Shown here one piece after another: positions 11,469 to 25,271 of a stretch of DNA of 64,000 nt. How positions within the stretch are numbered: position 1 is the stretch's first letter; each line of letters opens with the position of its first letter. Position numbers and translations under genes: made by a program. The notes beneath the pieces are model-generated. The model saw only the letters and a list, made by a program, of their open reading frames with translations, was not told the DNA's origin and did no database searches. Source of the DNA: Apostichopus japonicus (Eukaryota > Echinodermata > Holothuroidea > Aspidochirotida > Stichopodidae); NCBI RefSeq assembly GCF_037975245.1, contig NC_092564.1:858601-922600 (forward strand), written 5' to 3'.

Positions 11469-11535
11469 AGAGTGTCACATATTTCTTCTTCCACTCTTTG
11501 TTTAATGCTTTACTGCTCCGTTTATGAAGTATGCC
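11431..11535 (-). CDS. AGAP1: AGAP exon: first strands of the PH domain (founder of the 63-bp array)
   Basis: The acceptor GTTTACAG leads into [20 protein letters not shown] and then [15 protein letters not shown], matching the AGAP PH domain ([17 protein letters not shown]). It is 35 codons, phase 0 at both ends, with donor CAT|GTGAGT. The last 39 bases ([13 protein letters not shown]) plus the donor and the first 24 bases of the intron are the founder of the 63-bp tandem array that follows downstream. Which of the 32 identical donors is used cannot be read from sequence; the first one gives the standard protein. Confidence 0.97.
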
Positions 11536-11797
11536 CTGTAAACAAACAAGAACAGCATATTTCTATAAGATATTGGATAATATTTTCCCTGTATGACATT
11601 CAATATCCAGAAGGGAAAAGATGCAAGGTTTACATCATTCACTACCCTAGTCCTTATTTGTCTTTACTAACCTGTTTTTTTTTAGGGAGGTGAGTGGGGT
11701 GGGGGTGTGGGTGGGGTGAATATCTCTCCCACATTACATTACAGGGCCACCTACTGCCCCCCTAGTCACACTATGAGTACCAATTCACACCACTGAC
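11536..11797. other. Short AGAP intron with G-rich plus strand
   Basis: The 262-bp intron contains GGGAGGTGAGTGGGG then GGGGGTGTGGGTGGGG on plus (about 11694-11719). In the minus-strand transcript this is a C-rich tract, not the usual U-rich one, about 160 bases upstream of the PH exon acceptor. Confidence 0.75.
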
Positions 11798-11911
11798 CTG
11801 TTTTATTGGTATGCTTCTTCCACTCCCTACGGCCTGTTGTGGAGCTTGTTGAGTAGTTGTCACAGTCTCTCCATTCTTCTTCTCTTCATTCTGTGGCTTG
11901 GATTTGCTTGG
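11798..11911 (-). CDS. AGAP1: AGAP exon: linker leading to the PH domain
   Basis: Thirty-eight codons lie between acceptor CTTACAG and donor CAG|GTCAGT, phase 0 at both ends. It begins PSKSKPQNEEKKNGE and ends GSGRSIPIKQ. The GSGR-IPIKQ ending is a near-exact match to the peptide that enters the PH domain in AGAP1 and AGAP3. The exon can be skipped without changing frame, but the IPIKQ residues form part of the first PH strand, so skipping would damage the fold. Confidence 0.95.
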
Positions 11912-11954
11912 CTGTAAGAACAAAAATTAAGGTAGTCAGTATAGGCCCCAAATT

Positions 11955-12205
11955 ATAGCATGCTATATGCTATTTATATGGCTATTTTGGCTCTTTATAT
12001 TCAATATACAGTAGGGAAGCCTGCCTCTCCTGGTCAACCCAGAGAGGCAGGCTACCCATTTTTTTAATCCAAACCAAACCCAGAGAGGGCAGGCTACCCT
12101 ACTGTTTATTGAATATAAATAGCCATTGAACCAACCCAGAGAGGCAGGCTACCCTATATTTAATCAAACTTGAATTCAAACCAAACCCAGACAGGCTACC
12201 CAGCT
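11955..12205. repeat. Foldback-like cluster of GAGAGGCAGGCTACCC repeats
   Basis: CCCAGAGAGGCAGGCTACCC or close variants occur four times, with an inverted copy GGGAAGCCTGCCTCTCC at about 12013. A flanking inverted pair (GGCTATTTTGGCTCTTTATATTC versus GAATATAAATAGCC) suggests a small foldback element. It lies about 45 bp upstream of the acceptor of the exon at 11911. Confidence 0.7.
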
Positions 12206-15145
12206 GTTTCATTTATTGCAGTTCACATATCACTGTCAACCACACATTAACCTACAACATATATGTAACAGTTAACATAATTTATCATAAGCATTCCATC
12301 ATGTGCTTAGCAAGGGAAGTACTGAGTTCTAAAAATAACAGATGTTAGCAGCAAATCAACACAGAGCTCACTCTTAATATAAGAAAAGTAAATACTGTGG
12401 GAGTGTGGAATGACTCTAATTGACAAAAGAAATGAGCCCTTGTCATAAATATAACATCAAATATGTCAATGTTATGACTATCTCCCAAGTAATTAATAAA
12501 GTCAAACTCAGTTATCCCCCACTTGGGTATAATGTAGGTGGTTCAGAATGTTCAGTCCATATATGGACAACACTAACAGTGTCTAGATGATTACTAGGTT
12601 CAAGTATATGTATATGATGATACTGTGCAAACAACTTCAATGTGGCTGCACACTATCACACATAAGGCCACATGACACAAAACATTCAATGCAACTGATC
12701 TTCATATCTTCACACTGCATTTATCTCTATCCACACAGTTTAGAAGTTCATTTATAATGCATTGTTTTGTTAATTTTTTGCTGAAATTCCTTACAAAACT
12801 GTCTCTCAGAAGGTGTGTTATAATAGCGACTAACAATATTTCTATCTTTCCACATCTACAGACAAAAGTAATATCCTACATATTTGAAGGAAACACTTTA
12901 TACTTTTGAGTTAAAATTTCTGTAATTTTCTTTCCTTTTCTTATTTCCAATCCAGTACAAACTGTCAATTCACAGAAGAAGTAATAATTGCTTTCGGGCA
13001 GCAAGATCATTAGTTTTGAGGCACATAGAGCAAGCCTGAATGCACAAAGATGTTAGTGTTGTACACTTTTGCAATGATGCTGTGAACAAAAACCCACAGG
13101 TCTTAAGTGAAAATCAATCATATCTATTAGGTGTTTAAGAGTTAGCCAACCATTCATAGCCAATGTATCAATTCCAAGGGGAAATTTGAAAGTCCCTGAG
13201 AAAACGCTCACGGCACTAAAATCGTAAACAAGTAAACTGCTCTATAGGGGAGACAACTTCAAGCACCAAGGTCAATTTCTCAAGAAAAAATAAGCCAAAT
13301 GACTAAATTAATGGTACAGACTTCTATTTCAAAATCAGAGAGAGAAAGAGAGGTTCAATTCTTATCAAAACTTGCACAAATGATGGTTTTCTATATATCC
13401 TATTTTGGTCCTTTATATTTGTTTCATCTACTCTATTCTCTACTTAATTCTCTCTCTTATTATACTTTGTTGGTGGGGGAGGGGGGGGTTGGATGGGCTG
13501 TGAGAGGGGGGACAAAGTTTCTATTAGATAATGAGTTGAGCTTTAAACTTCACTGTCTAGCTGGAAGTTTACATAATGATAATTCTATTGTTTTATTTTT
13601 GCTATAAGCTAGAGTCAACCATCTCTCAATTAATTAATGACTCACTATTACTACAATCCACTCCAACTCGACAGGTAATTAAGTCATCTCACACTTCTGG
13701 CTGTAGGTAATTAAAAGCTAATAATTTACTTCAAAAAAAAAATCTAATCAGTGGCTTTGACTATGTACTGTAATACAACTGATGGACGGATCAACAGTGC
13801 AAAACAAAAAAAACAAAAAAACATCAAAAAGGCTTGAAAAGTCCTCTATTAACAAATATTTCTTTCTCAAACAAACAAATTAAATTTGACATGATCTAAA
13901 TTAATCCCTTGGTAATATTTTCAGAGACTGCCATTAATCTACTGAAAGCTTTCAAAGAAATTAATACTTGAACTTATCAGATACTAAGATTCAAGAGTGA
14001 TTATCGTAAGGAGAGAATTAATTGGTTCTTTTTAATTATGACCCACTATCCCATATCTCCAGACTGGGTATTTGGGTCATCCTAGACACCTGGAGGCACC
14101 TTTGTTTAACTATAAACTTTGTTTCAAATACTCAAATGGTTCTAACGTCGATACAGTTTTTTGAAGCATTTTCAAAGCCAGGAAAGTGTTTCTTCACCCT
14201 CTTCTCTGGGAAAGGAAATTCATTCAGAATCAGAAGTAGAAATGTTGTGACCACATAACTGATATTAAACATGGTTATCACAAGAACAGAATAAAACACC
14301 TCACAACAACAAACCAAGAATTTATAGTTTAATCACAAACCACAAACAGCAGGGCTAAAGTGAGTCAACATGTTATTCCCTAAAAACTTGATCGAATTGA
14401 CTCTCTACTGTTCTGTTCCTAGGATTGAATCCATGTGCGCAACATTAAGAATAAACCACATTATTTTGTTCGGCTGCAAGTGTCATGTTGCAAATTTGAG
14501 GCTGTCTACTGTAACTGTAAATTTACACCCTCCTAGTCAAGTAATGCCCTGCCTTTATCCCCAACCAGATATACGTCTCCACACGCTGGTGCTCTCGCAC
14601 AACATTCAAAGCTCATTAAACAGCATATGAAGCATCTAACCATAAGCTGAGCATGGAGAATTTATTTACAGAATATACATGACATAAAACACCAAACATG
14701 CTAGAAGGGATGTTGTTACCATAGTAACATAAACACAGCTGCTATTAAAGAAATTATCTTCAAGTCTGGAAGGGATAAATTTCCAAGGTACTTATAATTC
14801 ATAACAGCCACTCTATAATCTAAAACCAAATTCAGTAAAAATACCAGTGAATGCAATTTCCAGCTGCGCATAAATTACAAGAAAGAGAATGAAATAAGGC
14901 TGTTTGATACATGTTCATGTTTCAGAAATGAATCAAATAACTTCAGTTTTAATTTGCACGAGATAATACAAGCTCAATAAGGTGCACTGCCTATGAAATT
15001 GGTTGATGAAACAAAAAGGCCTGTCAATATAGCTGTAATTAATTAACATGGATACTAAATGCTTACTGTGATAATAGGTAAAAGTTCACTATTGACTACT
15101 TTCTATTTAAAATGAAATTAAAAACTGTGCCAAATTGTGACATGA
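12206..15145. other. AGAP intron DNA without recognised genes
   Basis: Mostly AT-rich. A G-rich tract (GGTGGGGGAGGGGGGGGTTGG) is at about 13470-13512 on plus. No exon or element recognised. Confidence 0.6.
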
Positions 15146-15149
15146 ACTA

Positions 15150-15715
15150 CATGTAGATCAAAGTGCCAGGTGGGGATTGCCCAGGGCAGAGAAGGTAAAG
15201 TGGCATGAATAATGTTCCAACCATGTAGTTTAGTAAGATGGGAGTGACCAGGTCAGAGAAGGTAATATTGAAGGGGTGGCATGAATGAATGTTCCAGCCA
15301 TGTAGTTTAGTTAGATGGGAGTGACCAGGGCAGAGAAGGTAATATTGAAGGGGTGGCATGAATGAATGTTCCAGCCATGCAGTTTAGTTAGATGGGAGTG
15401 ACCAGGGCAGAGAAGGTAATATTGAAGGGGTGGCATGAATGAATGTTCCAGCCATGTAGTTTAGTTAGATGGTGAGTGACCAGGGCAGAGATGGTAATAT
15501 TGAAGGGGTGGCATGAATGAATGTTCCAGCCATGCAGTTTAGTTAGATGGGAGTGACCAGGGCAGAGAAGGTAATATTGAAGGGGTGGCATGAATGAATG
15601 TTCCAGCCATGTAGTTTAGTTAGATGTGGAGTGACCAGGGCAGAGAAGGTAATATTGAAGAGATGGCATGAATGAATGTTCCAGCCATGTAGTATAGTTA
15701 GATGGGGAGTGACCA
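15150..15715. repeat. 77-bp tandem array, about 7 copies
   Basis: GTTCCAGCCATG-type units start at about 15213, 15291, 15368, 15445, 15523, 15600 and 15677, a period of 77-78 bp. The first copy is diverged and shortened. It lies in the AGAP intron 11912-16409. Confidence 0.95.
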
Positions 15716-16409
15716 GAGGAAAATCAACTTAATAATAATGAATGCAGTTATAATACCACAAGGAGTTGTTGTTATGTTACCTTTGCATGGACCATACGGT
15801 AATTAACCAAAACAAATTGAAATCTTTGAATGTAGTGTTAGCTAGACATTCCTCCAGTGGCCTCGTTACTGGGATATAAGGTTTAATGAAGTAAACAATG
15901 CACTTCCACAAATTTGACCAAAATAACTGTGATGATACTCTTACGTTATGAACGATAGATATATTGTGCATAAAAGCTGTCTTAAAGTTAGCATATTTAC
16001 TACACAGATCTTTACAGTAAGTACTATAACAAACCATGTTGGGTAAACCTGCCACATGAATGTATAATTCATGAATGTACTGTATTACGAACAGAATCTA
16101 GAAACACAAGTTGATCGTAGTAGTCATCATCTCATGGTTAGTTTTCACTTAGTCATCTGCTTATCAATAACATTAATCACAATTTAATAAATCTCTCTCT
16201 CTCTCTTTCTACTTTTCCTCTTGTTTTTGTTTACCTATTATTTATCCGCTCTTGAGATTCATTGCTCATCTTCTACTTTGAAATGGATATCGTTTGGAAT
16301 TTGAAATTCACTGATAGTTTTATTTTTGTGGTAGTTATTTCAAAGTTATAACAGAGAGTACTTAATCACTACTTCACCGATCGGTACAAAAGTATGAAAA
16401 GAGACTTAC

Positions 16410-16786
16410 TGTGAAAATATTGGACTTTCTCCGAGACTTCCTGGCAAAATTTGGAGTACTGGTTGGACTTATCTGCATAGGACCTTCTCTACCTGTTACA
16501 CCACCCCCTCCTCCTCCTCCTCCACCCCCTCCTCCTTCTTTGCTACTCCCATCTCTGGTTTTTCTGGAGCCTGACGGTGTCGGTGGGTGGACATGCTGGC
16601 TATTGGAGTGATTTGAACTGTGGTGATGGTAGTGGCCTGGCCCAGGAGGTGGAAATGGACCAAATGGGTGACTTCTGGATGATGTTGATGTAGAGTGTGG
16701 AGTACTGGGGAGGGAGCTACTGGAGTTGGTTAGTGAGTACATCTGCTGTTGCTGCTGGTGTCTCCTCTCAACAATCAAATGAGCAG
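16410..16786 (-). CDS. AGAP1: AGAP exon: low-complexity linker between GTPase-like and PH domains
   Basis: After the split codon the exon gives AAHLIVERRHQQQQQMYSL, continuing the VFQD-(V/A)A--IV-R helix of the family. It then passes into a Ser/Thr/Pro-rich linker with PSTPHSTSTS, a Pro-Gly-His stretch (GHYHHHSSNHS) and a run of 12 glycines, and ends in KSRRKSNIFT at donor ACA|GTAAGT in phase 0. The terminal basic motif matches KRRSNLFT of AGAP1. The poly-Gly and poly-Gln tracts are simple-sequence codon runs likely to vary between individuals. Its 126 codons make it the longest exon seen here. Confidence 0.95.
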
Positions 16787-17651
16787 CTAATAAAAAACAC
16801 AAAGTAAAACACTCAGAATGGAACCAAGCACCAAACATAGACTTTTACCAAATTGATATAATTTTTCAGACCCCCCCCCTCCCTCTTCACCCAAGGTGGC
16901 CAGGTGGTCATGATGGTATCATGTCTTCTGTAGTATTACAATTTTCAAGAAAACAAACACTTAAACATAATCTGTTTCATTTTATCAATGAAAAGATGAC
17001 AAACTATGTCCCTGCCAGTCTCAGAAAATGTCACAAATTAGCTTAAATTATGGAGAGTGATGATTGTCTTATCTGCCAAGGAATGAAGTGAATCCGTTCA
17101 ATAGCTGTAAGAGTTGTGGATTTTAGATCAAACTTAAGGAAAAAGACATTCCTTTTTGTGAATAAAGCTTGTTTTCACATCAAACTAGATACTATGATGT
17201 TAAAATGATTCAAGCCCAGTGATCCTGTTCAGATATGTTACACAATTTCTTTCATTTGCTGAGATAGAGCTATTTCTTGTGAAACAACGTGCTTGTTGTT
17301 TAAGCAATGTTTCGAGATAACTATTTTTATGTTCAATTAAAGAGCAATTTTCAGTATCTTTGGTAATGAGCTGCTAACTCATTGAATCATTAAACACAAT
17401 GTTTATATATCACAGAAAATGGCAAAGAAGGACGAAAGGGGTACATGTTGTTTTTTTGTCTGAAACTATGAGTTTCTTATGAATTAAGACAAGCATCATG
17501 AAGCCAGGGAAGTCTTGAATACAATGTTATTTTTATACTTGGTATTACTTGGTATTTCTTTTTAGTTTGCTTCCAGTTATCATGTTATTTACATAATTTC
17601 AGAATTGATGCTTCTAACTCTTCAACATTCGATCCAATATATGTCGCTTAC

Positions 17652-17786
17652 CATCTTGGAAGACCCGATCAACATTGAGTCCATACATTGCACATGTTTC
17701 GTAGTAACAGCAATTTTTTAAGCTGGCTGCAAGCTTCTTTGTTTGAGTGTCGTCAATAACCCTCGGTGAATTTTGACTAACTGCAT
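17652..17786 (-). CDS. AGAP1: AGAP exon: C-terminal part of the GTPase-like domain
   Basis: A pyrimidine-rich stretch and TTTTAG acceptor precede (D)[19 protein letters not shown]; the exon continues through [19 protein letters not shown] and ends at GATG|GTAAGC in phase 1. The PRVIDD, YYETCA-YGLNV-RVFQD pattern is diagnostic of AGAP GTPase-like domains. Joined to the previous exon it reads VGTQDAVSQN, with no gap relative to the family. Confidence 0.97.
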
Positions 17787-20474
17787 CTAAAAGGATGGGG
17801 AGGGAAAAAAATATGGTAAGGTTGATATAGAGTAAGACAAGAACAAAGCGAATGTTTGCTTTAATTAGCATAGCTGTCGGACTATGCTGTCATATAACTT
17901 GCAGGCCTAATTACCCATCTCCCAATTAACTCACTAGAGTGTCTTTCTTCAGACATGAGACTTGATACAAAACCTTTCTCTTACCTCTTCACTCTAGTCA
18001 TTTCTACTAAACCAAGCAATGAACATGAAGTCAAACACTATTACAAGAACTTCTTTGACCATATATATATCCATATACCAGTACCACTCAAATCGTTTTT
18101 TCATATCACTTTTGTTTTCTTACAAAAGAAAGTCATTCTCCAATAAAATTTTCAAGTAGAGGTAGAATGTGTGAAGAAAGTGCTACTGAATAATATCAGG
18201 AATCCATATTCTAAATAAACATCCCTCATACTCTCATGATAACAATATCTTAAAATGCATACCTGAACTTAAATTGTTGGTCAATTACCATAAACTCACT
18301 CTATGATATGATGAGATTATTAATATTAATGTCTTTTAAGCAGTCTCATGACTTTTCACATAAGTAGTCACTGATGCCTACTCAAATAATTCCATCCTCA
18401 GTTACATGAGGTAACCATGGTAACAGGATGACAAGACTGGGATATGTTTGTCATAATTATTACTCCAGGTAAAAAGACATCTCAATGAAGTTCTTTAAGC
18501 ATCAGTATATGTGTTATCATTGAGAGGTGTTACTCTCTACACTTCAGTACAACACACACTGCTCAAGGTAACAACGCTCCCTTGGAAAACACTTTCAGTT
18601 TTGCAGGTTATTAGGAGGAAAATAACATGGCTTCATATTCAGAGTGAAGGAGATTGACAAAGAGTTAAAGAGACATTAAAATGTAGATATGAACTACTAT
18701 AGACATGAATACCACACACACACCTATACATGTACAAATACAGTCAGGTTATTAATGTACAACTACAAGGTTAGTCCACTTATTTTCAAGCTATATTTAA
18801 CATACAGTAGTATTTAAGTGACTTCATTTTTACCTCTATGTGAGAGGTGCCAGTGTTTACCATTTCATATGATTAATTTAAAGTTGAATAGAGAATACAA
18901 TACACTTCATGTCACTACTCAGTACAGTAATGATAACTCAAATGCAATTAGTATAAGCAACAAACTGCATTTTAATTAAGATGCATCTTATAGGCTTTGC
19001 TCTTTTTATATTTTGTTGATTTTTCTATGTATTCATGAATCTTGCAGTAAGTAACATTAAACAATGCGTCATGATTGAGGCCGAGTGTTCCATGACTGAT
19101 CATGAACGTTCTCAGCAGCTGTCAGGGCACAGGAATTCATGTCATAACAAGAATGCTGTGTCTCTGTTGTATCAAGTTAGACAGCAGTATTAGTGTGTGC
19201 ATATAAATTAAACATGAATAAGTACTCGGAAATACTGTATAAACAATAACCAGAAATACCCACAGACAAAAAGGAACATAGTGTGCATAACAAAACTACC
19301 ATAGCAATCCCTTAAGGTTCTTATTCTCACATAAAATTAGTTATAGACCGTCTATACTGCTATATTAATGTAAAGTGTCATCATGGTATGAATTTAGAAC
19401 AAACTTTCTGCACACTTTCTCAGTGTACACATGTTATATTTGCACACTTCAATTAACATGTTTCATTTCATGTATAGTACTAATGTAATGGAAAAATTTA
19501 AAAACCAAAACAATCCTGCATAATATTTCAGGAAAACTGAAATTGACTGTGTTTGGCATCTCAGGAAATGATATAGCAAAATTTTCAATTTAGTTTAATC
19601 TTGTAGACTGTACACACACATGCTGTTCAACTTGTTACCTTGATTACATTAGATGGATATTGTACAGTACACACAAATTCAGCAGCCAGTAACAAACAAA
19701 AAATGTAATTTCTTAATTAATTAATTAGAAAAATGAGTAAGTTTAACACATACCGTATACCCTAATTTAGGGGTAAACACTAGATTTTACTTCATAAATT
19801 GATCTTCACATATATCTAACAGAGAGTTCCATGGAAGGATGTTACTTTCATCCAACCAGGTATTGATCCAACAACCAGGTATTGATCCACATACTTAGGA
19901 TATTAGGACACCAGGATGACTAGTCCTCTGCTTCTTACAGATATGTGTGTTCCTTTAACTAAAGGGGACACTGTAAGGTCTCCACTAGTCCTTTTGTCCT
20001 CTTCTTTGAACTGAGAGGTCAGAGCCTGTCTGAACTATTTCACCTCCCAAGGGCAAGTTTAGCACTTAAAAGGTTTAAATATATCCTCTTAGAGGAGAAT
20101 ATGAAACATGAATATAATGGCTGATCACAATTGTCATGGGATGCAGAGTAACTGGAAGTAGGGGTAAAAGTTATTACAAAATATCATTGGAAGTGAAAGT
20201 ATCAATTCACTGAATAACTGTGTCAAGGTTATCAAGTTGATATACAATGCTCTCATATGATATCTTTCAGTATATATATATGTTTACCATTATGTATTAT
20301 GATTAGTGATGTGGATACTTGACTAGCCGACCAGTGAATTACACACACAATTTTTCACTAGAACTGGAATATTAGGTCTACATATGAAGATAAAAAAAGA
20401 AAAAGTAAGGGCTATACTACTACCTAAGAGGTCAAACAGATATATACTTGCATTGGGCATGAGTTTGTTTTTAA

Positions 20475-20985
20475 AAGTACACCTAGCCAATATGACCCAT
20501 ATTCAGTAACATTTGTTGTGTGTGATAATCTCATTCAAAATTTGTTGACAATTCTTAAAAGCTCTGAAAGGTTTATGTTAGCCCTTAATATGTTAACCCC
20601 TAAATACAGGCCCACATACCTGTATATCATTTTAATAATGTAATGTTCTTCTTTTCAAAGAAGACAATAAAATATTTCCAAAAAATTGCGTTAGGCCACA
20701 AACCTGTCTTCAAGTTCAGTGTCCTTGAAACAAAGGTTGTGAAACAAATGGATAACATAACAGAAAAATTAGGCAGTCACTCCCTTTACATCATCAATGT
20801 GCATAATTAGCTAATTGTTTATTCACAAATAAAAACTAGAATTAAGAAAAGACTTTTAAAATGGTCAATCTTTGATGGAGTTTGATGGGAGTTGCAACTA
20901 TTTTCATGATTTCTAACGCCTATTAGAGTGATTCTAGAGGACAATGTTGTTCATAGGACTAGTCCATAGACCTTTAACTGGTGAT
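20475..20985 (+). repeat. Interspersed repeat, copy A (inverted relative to copy B)
   Basis: The segment from CTAGCCAAT through GATAATCTCATTCAAAAT, TTAATATGTTAACCCCTAA and GGACAATGTTGTTCATAG matches the reverse complement of 38880-39440 over about 500 bp with scattered differences. No coding capacity seen. Possibly a non-autonomous transposon, but the ends are not resolved. Confidence 0.8.
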
Positions 20986-23900
20986 TCACCAGTAACGTAA
21001 GATGCACATATAACCATCAACCTTAACTAACAGGGATGGCCAGGTTACAACATTTGTCTTATCATAAATTTGTATAGTTTTTTACAGAGTATAGTTAGTT
21101 CCAATTCAGAAAAACAATTGTGTCCCACAAAGGTTAAACTAATAAACTTTGATACCTTAAAAATATTTGAAGTCATGTCATGTAATATTCATCCCAGCTG
21201 ATGGGAAGTAGGTGAATTAAACTAACCTGAGACTATGTATATCTATAACTTGAAAAGTTGAGTATGGTAACATCAGGTTGTGGGAATAAGTTCACTGCAA
21301 ATTGCAGCTTCAAGATTTAATAATTTGCTTTAAAAGCTCAATTAATTTTAGACAAAAATACTAACCCATTAGTGATAAAACATAAACCCTTGTTATGACA
21401 TTCAACAATGTCACTGAAATAATAAAACATCAAATTAAATGCAAGATATTACTGCAAACACATACTGTTTGTACAAGTTCCAGTCCCAGCAGAAAATGGA
21501 ATTTATTGTACTTTTTCACAGTTTTGCCAGGAAATTGTGACCAGAGCTATATTGGTAATATGTAAAGCACTACAAACATAACTGTTCATACAATCAGTAA
21601 TAGAAACATTAATGATAAATCATAAGATATCTAATCTCATGTAAAATGAAACACTACATGTTCTATTATAACTTATATGTACTTACATGTACCAAAATAT
21701 GAAACTACCAAAGCAAAGTACCAAAGTACCAAAGCAAAACCAAAATTAACTGGGTAGTAATTAACAATTTTAAAAAAATGTGAAGATCAGTTAAAAATAT
21801 TACCCATAAAATAAATAATTGGTTCCTTCTGTATTAAGTCTTCAAGGTTGAATGATTCAAATAGATGTAATATCAAAGCACTTTGCTTCCTTCAAATGAT
21901 CCCAACGAGCAGCCACCTTACTTGTCCTTTTCCAAGCAATTCACTGATCTCTAAAAATTAAGTAACCTAATTAAAAAGTCTGGTAAATCGAGAACCAGCC
22001 AGAACGTGCACACATGGAACAAATAACCAGCAATAGTTGAGACGACCTGAGGATATGTTTACTGGGCAGGATGTTCGTTAATGGCTAAAACATTTGAATC
22101 TTTGAAAGTAACCAGTTTGAAAAAGGTAGTTAGCAGATAAGACAATGGGAGAGACAAGCCACAAACAGATCGTATTCTAGTCACCCCAGTCCTGTTCTGA
22201 CAAGAGGAAGGAAGCTGGCGCAGGTACAATTAAGTTCACCTCTACGCCAATAGTTATTAATGGTAGAATGAACAGGATAATCACAATACGCCTTATAGAG
22301 GTATTGAGGATCTCAATTGACCTTATAAAAACAACCCTGTTCATAAGATGGAACTAATGTACAATGTTGCCAATCTTAATATTGTGTGATTCCTACCACA
22401 TGACTTCACAGATGTTTCATATGATTGGTTGCTTCATTCAATATGTAACCAGACATTGCATATGAGCCAAAACTAGATTAATTAAAACTTCAATCGCTTT
22501 GGCAATAAACCCTCAAACTTGAAAGGCAAGACTGTCTTCCTTCAGCTATTTTCACACACAGACAGACACATTTCTGGAGAATTTTCTCAAACTTAGTTTC
22601 AGTCAAATGGAACAAGAAACTCCATGTCAAGAAAACAATGCTTGAAGCAAGAAATCAGACATACCTGCTCAATCTACAGACAGGACAAAGTAAACATTAA
22701 CTCTAACAAAGAAAGTTACTGATTATCAGGTGACTTCCTTTAGTTTGTCTTTGGATGTGGTCAGCAGTACTACTTGACAACTGATCTGTAAACAAGTACT
22801 GTTTATCCAGACACCAACCAAGTACACTAGGTGGGCAGTAGGATGTTTATAATGCACTACTGGTCAATGGTTACCAATCAAACAGATTCAAACACAGCTG
22901 TGATTGTGTTTGGAATAACATGCCAAAAGTACAGAAAACATGAAATCAAGAAATTGGTTGATCATGATCAAGACGAACCAATAAATCGTTAAATAAAGTA
23001 TAAACCAATTGACAGATATATGAAATGACTTGTAATAATTCTAGGTCACTTGATAATACTAACCATCTTCATCCTATTAAACTTTGAAGTAGGCATATCA
23101 ACTATCTTTGGCTTTAATTATATCGAGTGTGAAATTTTGCAAATAAATCAAGCAAACTTGCCATTCATGGGACTAAATAAAATTTCCCACAGTCTGCTGG
23201 TAGGTAAGGAAGTTTTTAAGCCAGAAAAGGATGTTATTATTGGTTAAACTAACATAAATGTAATCAACCATACTTGTCACACTAGACAGGATAGGGGGCG
23301 TATCTTTGAGTATCTATTCTTTTTTCACCATACACTTGAAGTAATGACCATCAGTCTAACTAAACAAACAATTTTGTGGATCCTATTCAAATATTGAAAG
23401 TTGTGTAACTACCTGTTCAGAAGAGGTAGCTAGACATTACTGTAGTAACAGCAAGAGCTACTGTACAAACAGGAACTTATACTTGTGATTTACAATAAAT
23501 TAGCTCACTACTGAATCATTTTTTTTTCAAAATACACTACAGAACTTGTGAAAGTTTTGCAACTACAATGAACACATACACTGTGAACACACACATGTTA
23601 TGTTTTGGTCTTAACTTAAATGTTTCGGCCGGCTGGGAAGTCCATGCACACATGAAACCATTAAACTAGATAACATTAACCACTAAAATCAATATCTGGA
23701 ATATCACAACTATAGCAACTTCTTCCAGTTTCAAAAAAACTTGCAAAGGATCCAAAACTCACTTGGCAGCAAAGAGTGCGGAAACATCCTTGATAAGTAT
23801 CACTCTGATAGTTACAGTCAAAACATCACAAATATAAAGGAATCTGCCAACTTTAATCTGTTTTGACAGTAAAATCAATATTTTATCATCAAAGCTGACT

Positions 23901-25271
23901 GGGAAATGATAACAAACTTGCTCTTTTAAACTGAATAAGTTGTTTCCAAAGTCTCCTCCACAACACTGATAAGGAGACATAATATTCAACAGTTCGATAC
24001 TAACTGCTAATCTAGGATCAGTCAAATAAAATTGGTTTCATTTTCAGCTTTTTTAAAAAAAAAAAAATCATCTACAGCCAAAATAATTGCTTCCCTGTAC
24101 CTTTGATCCTTTCAGTGAAAGTGATTGTGAATGGTTTAATTACTTCTTAAATTCAGACAGAAACTACCTACTGATACAAAATAATGTGCTGTGAATTCTT
24201 TGAACACAAAAAGATATTTCCCCGAAGACTTAAATTCCAAATCACCAGTTATGCAAACTATCAAGAGCCCTTCAACCATAACTCATTAAACACTTTCAAT
24301 TAGTTTTTTTCTTTTGTCTAAAATTTGAAATATATGAATAATCAGTTTTCACATTGTTTTTATAGATTCTATTCATTTTCTGACTTAACAAGTCAGCTGT
24401 TTATTCAACCAGGAGACTTTTGCCAAAATTCAAGTAGGAAATAAATTAATCTCTACAGTTTTGCCAAACAATTTTGAAAATTTATGAAGATGCTTTACAT
24501 AAACTAATTCTCTTGTCTGTAAATCAACATCAAATAAGAACAATGAAGGCAGCAGAGTCGACGAGAGTGCCTGAGGGGACTTATAGTTCTTCAATGACAG
24601 AACTTACAAATAAGAATTAAAATATTGTAGAAAACAAACATAAGGGCACTCTGTCAAATTGAGGTAAATTTTTTTTTTTCAGTTTCTTTGCAATTAAACC
24701 ATTCAAATTGTGAAAATATATGAAAGTCCCCATAATAATTATAATATTAACACACATCATCTGATTACTTACAAAACCTGAGGAAACAATGCTCCAATTG
24801 ACAACTAGATCCAAGATGAAGAATATTTCCTCTCTCCTGTAGAGACTATCATAAGTGCTGCCTCCTTCATGTACGCAGAGCAAGAGAGTACACAGCTATC
24901 ATCTCCTGCTGCATAGTTCATACACAACAACCTTCCAAACACTTGATCCCTAAATATACACTGTTGTAGAGTTAAGACTCCATGAAAGCTAACATTGAAG
25001 TGACAAGATATCAATTGGTGTTAAGATAGCAGGCTCCAGAACGAGACCCAAAGAAATTAGATTTGAAATTGAAAAATGCCAGAGCAGCACTGACACTGCA
25101 TAAAAAGGTGTCAAGATAAACACTTGCTGAGTTGTTTATAAGATTTACTGTGTACAGTCAAGTTCAATGCCAATGAGGCTCAAGAAAACGTCATGAATGG
25201 TAAGTCAATTTACTGTTTCTGTTTGCTGGAGTCATTCCTCTTCAAATCATTGACAAATCAAAAGATTTAAG

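Noticed and set aside
16411-16611. Plus-strand frame with a poly-proline run
   Set aside because: Antisense shadow of the poly-glycine codons of the AGAP linker exon.
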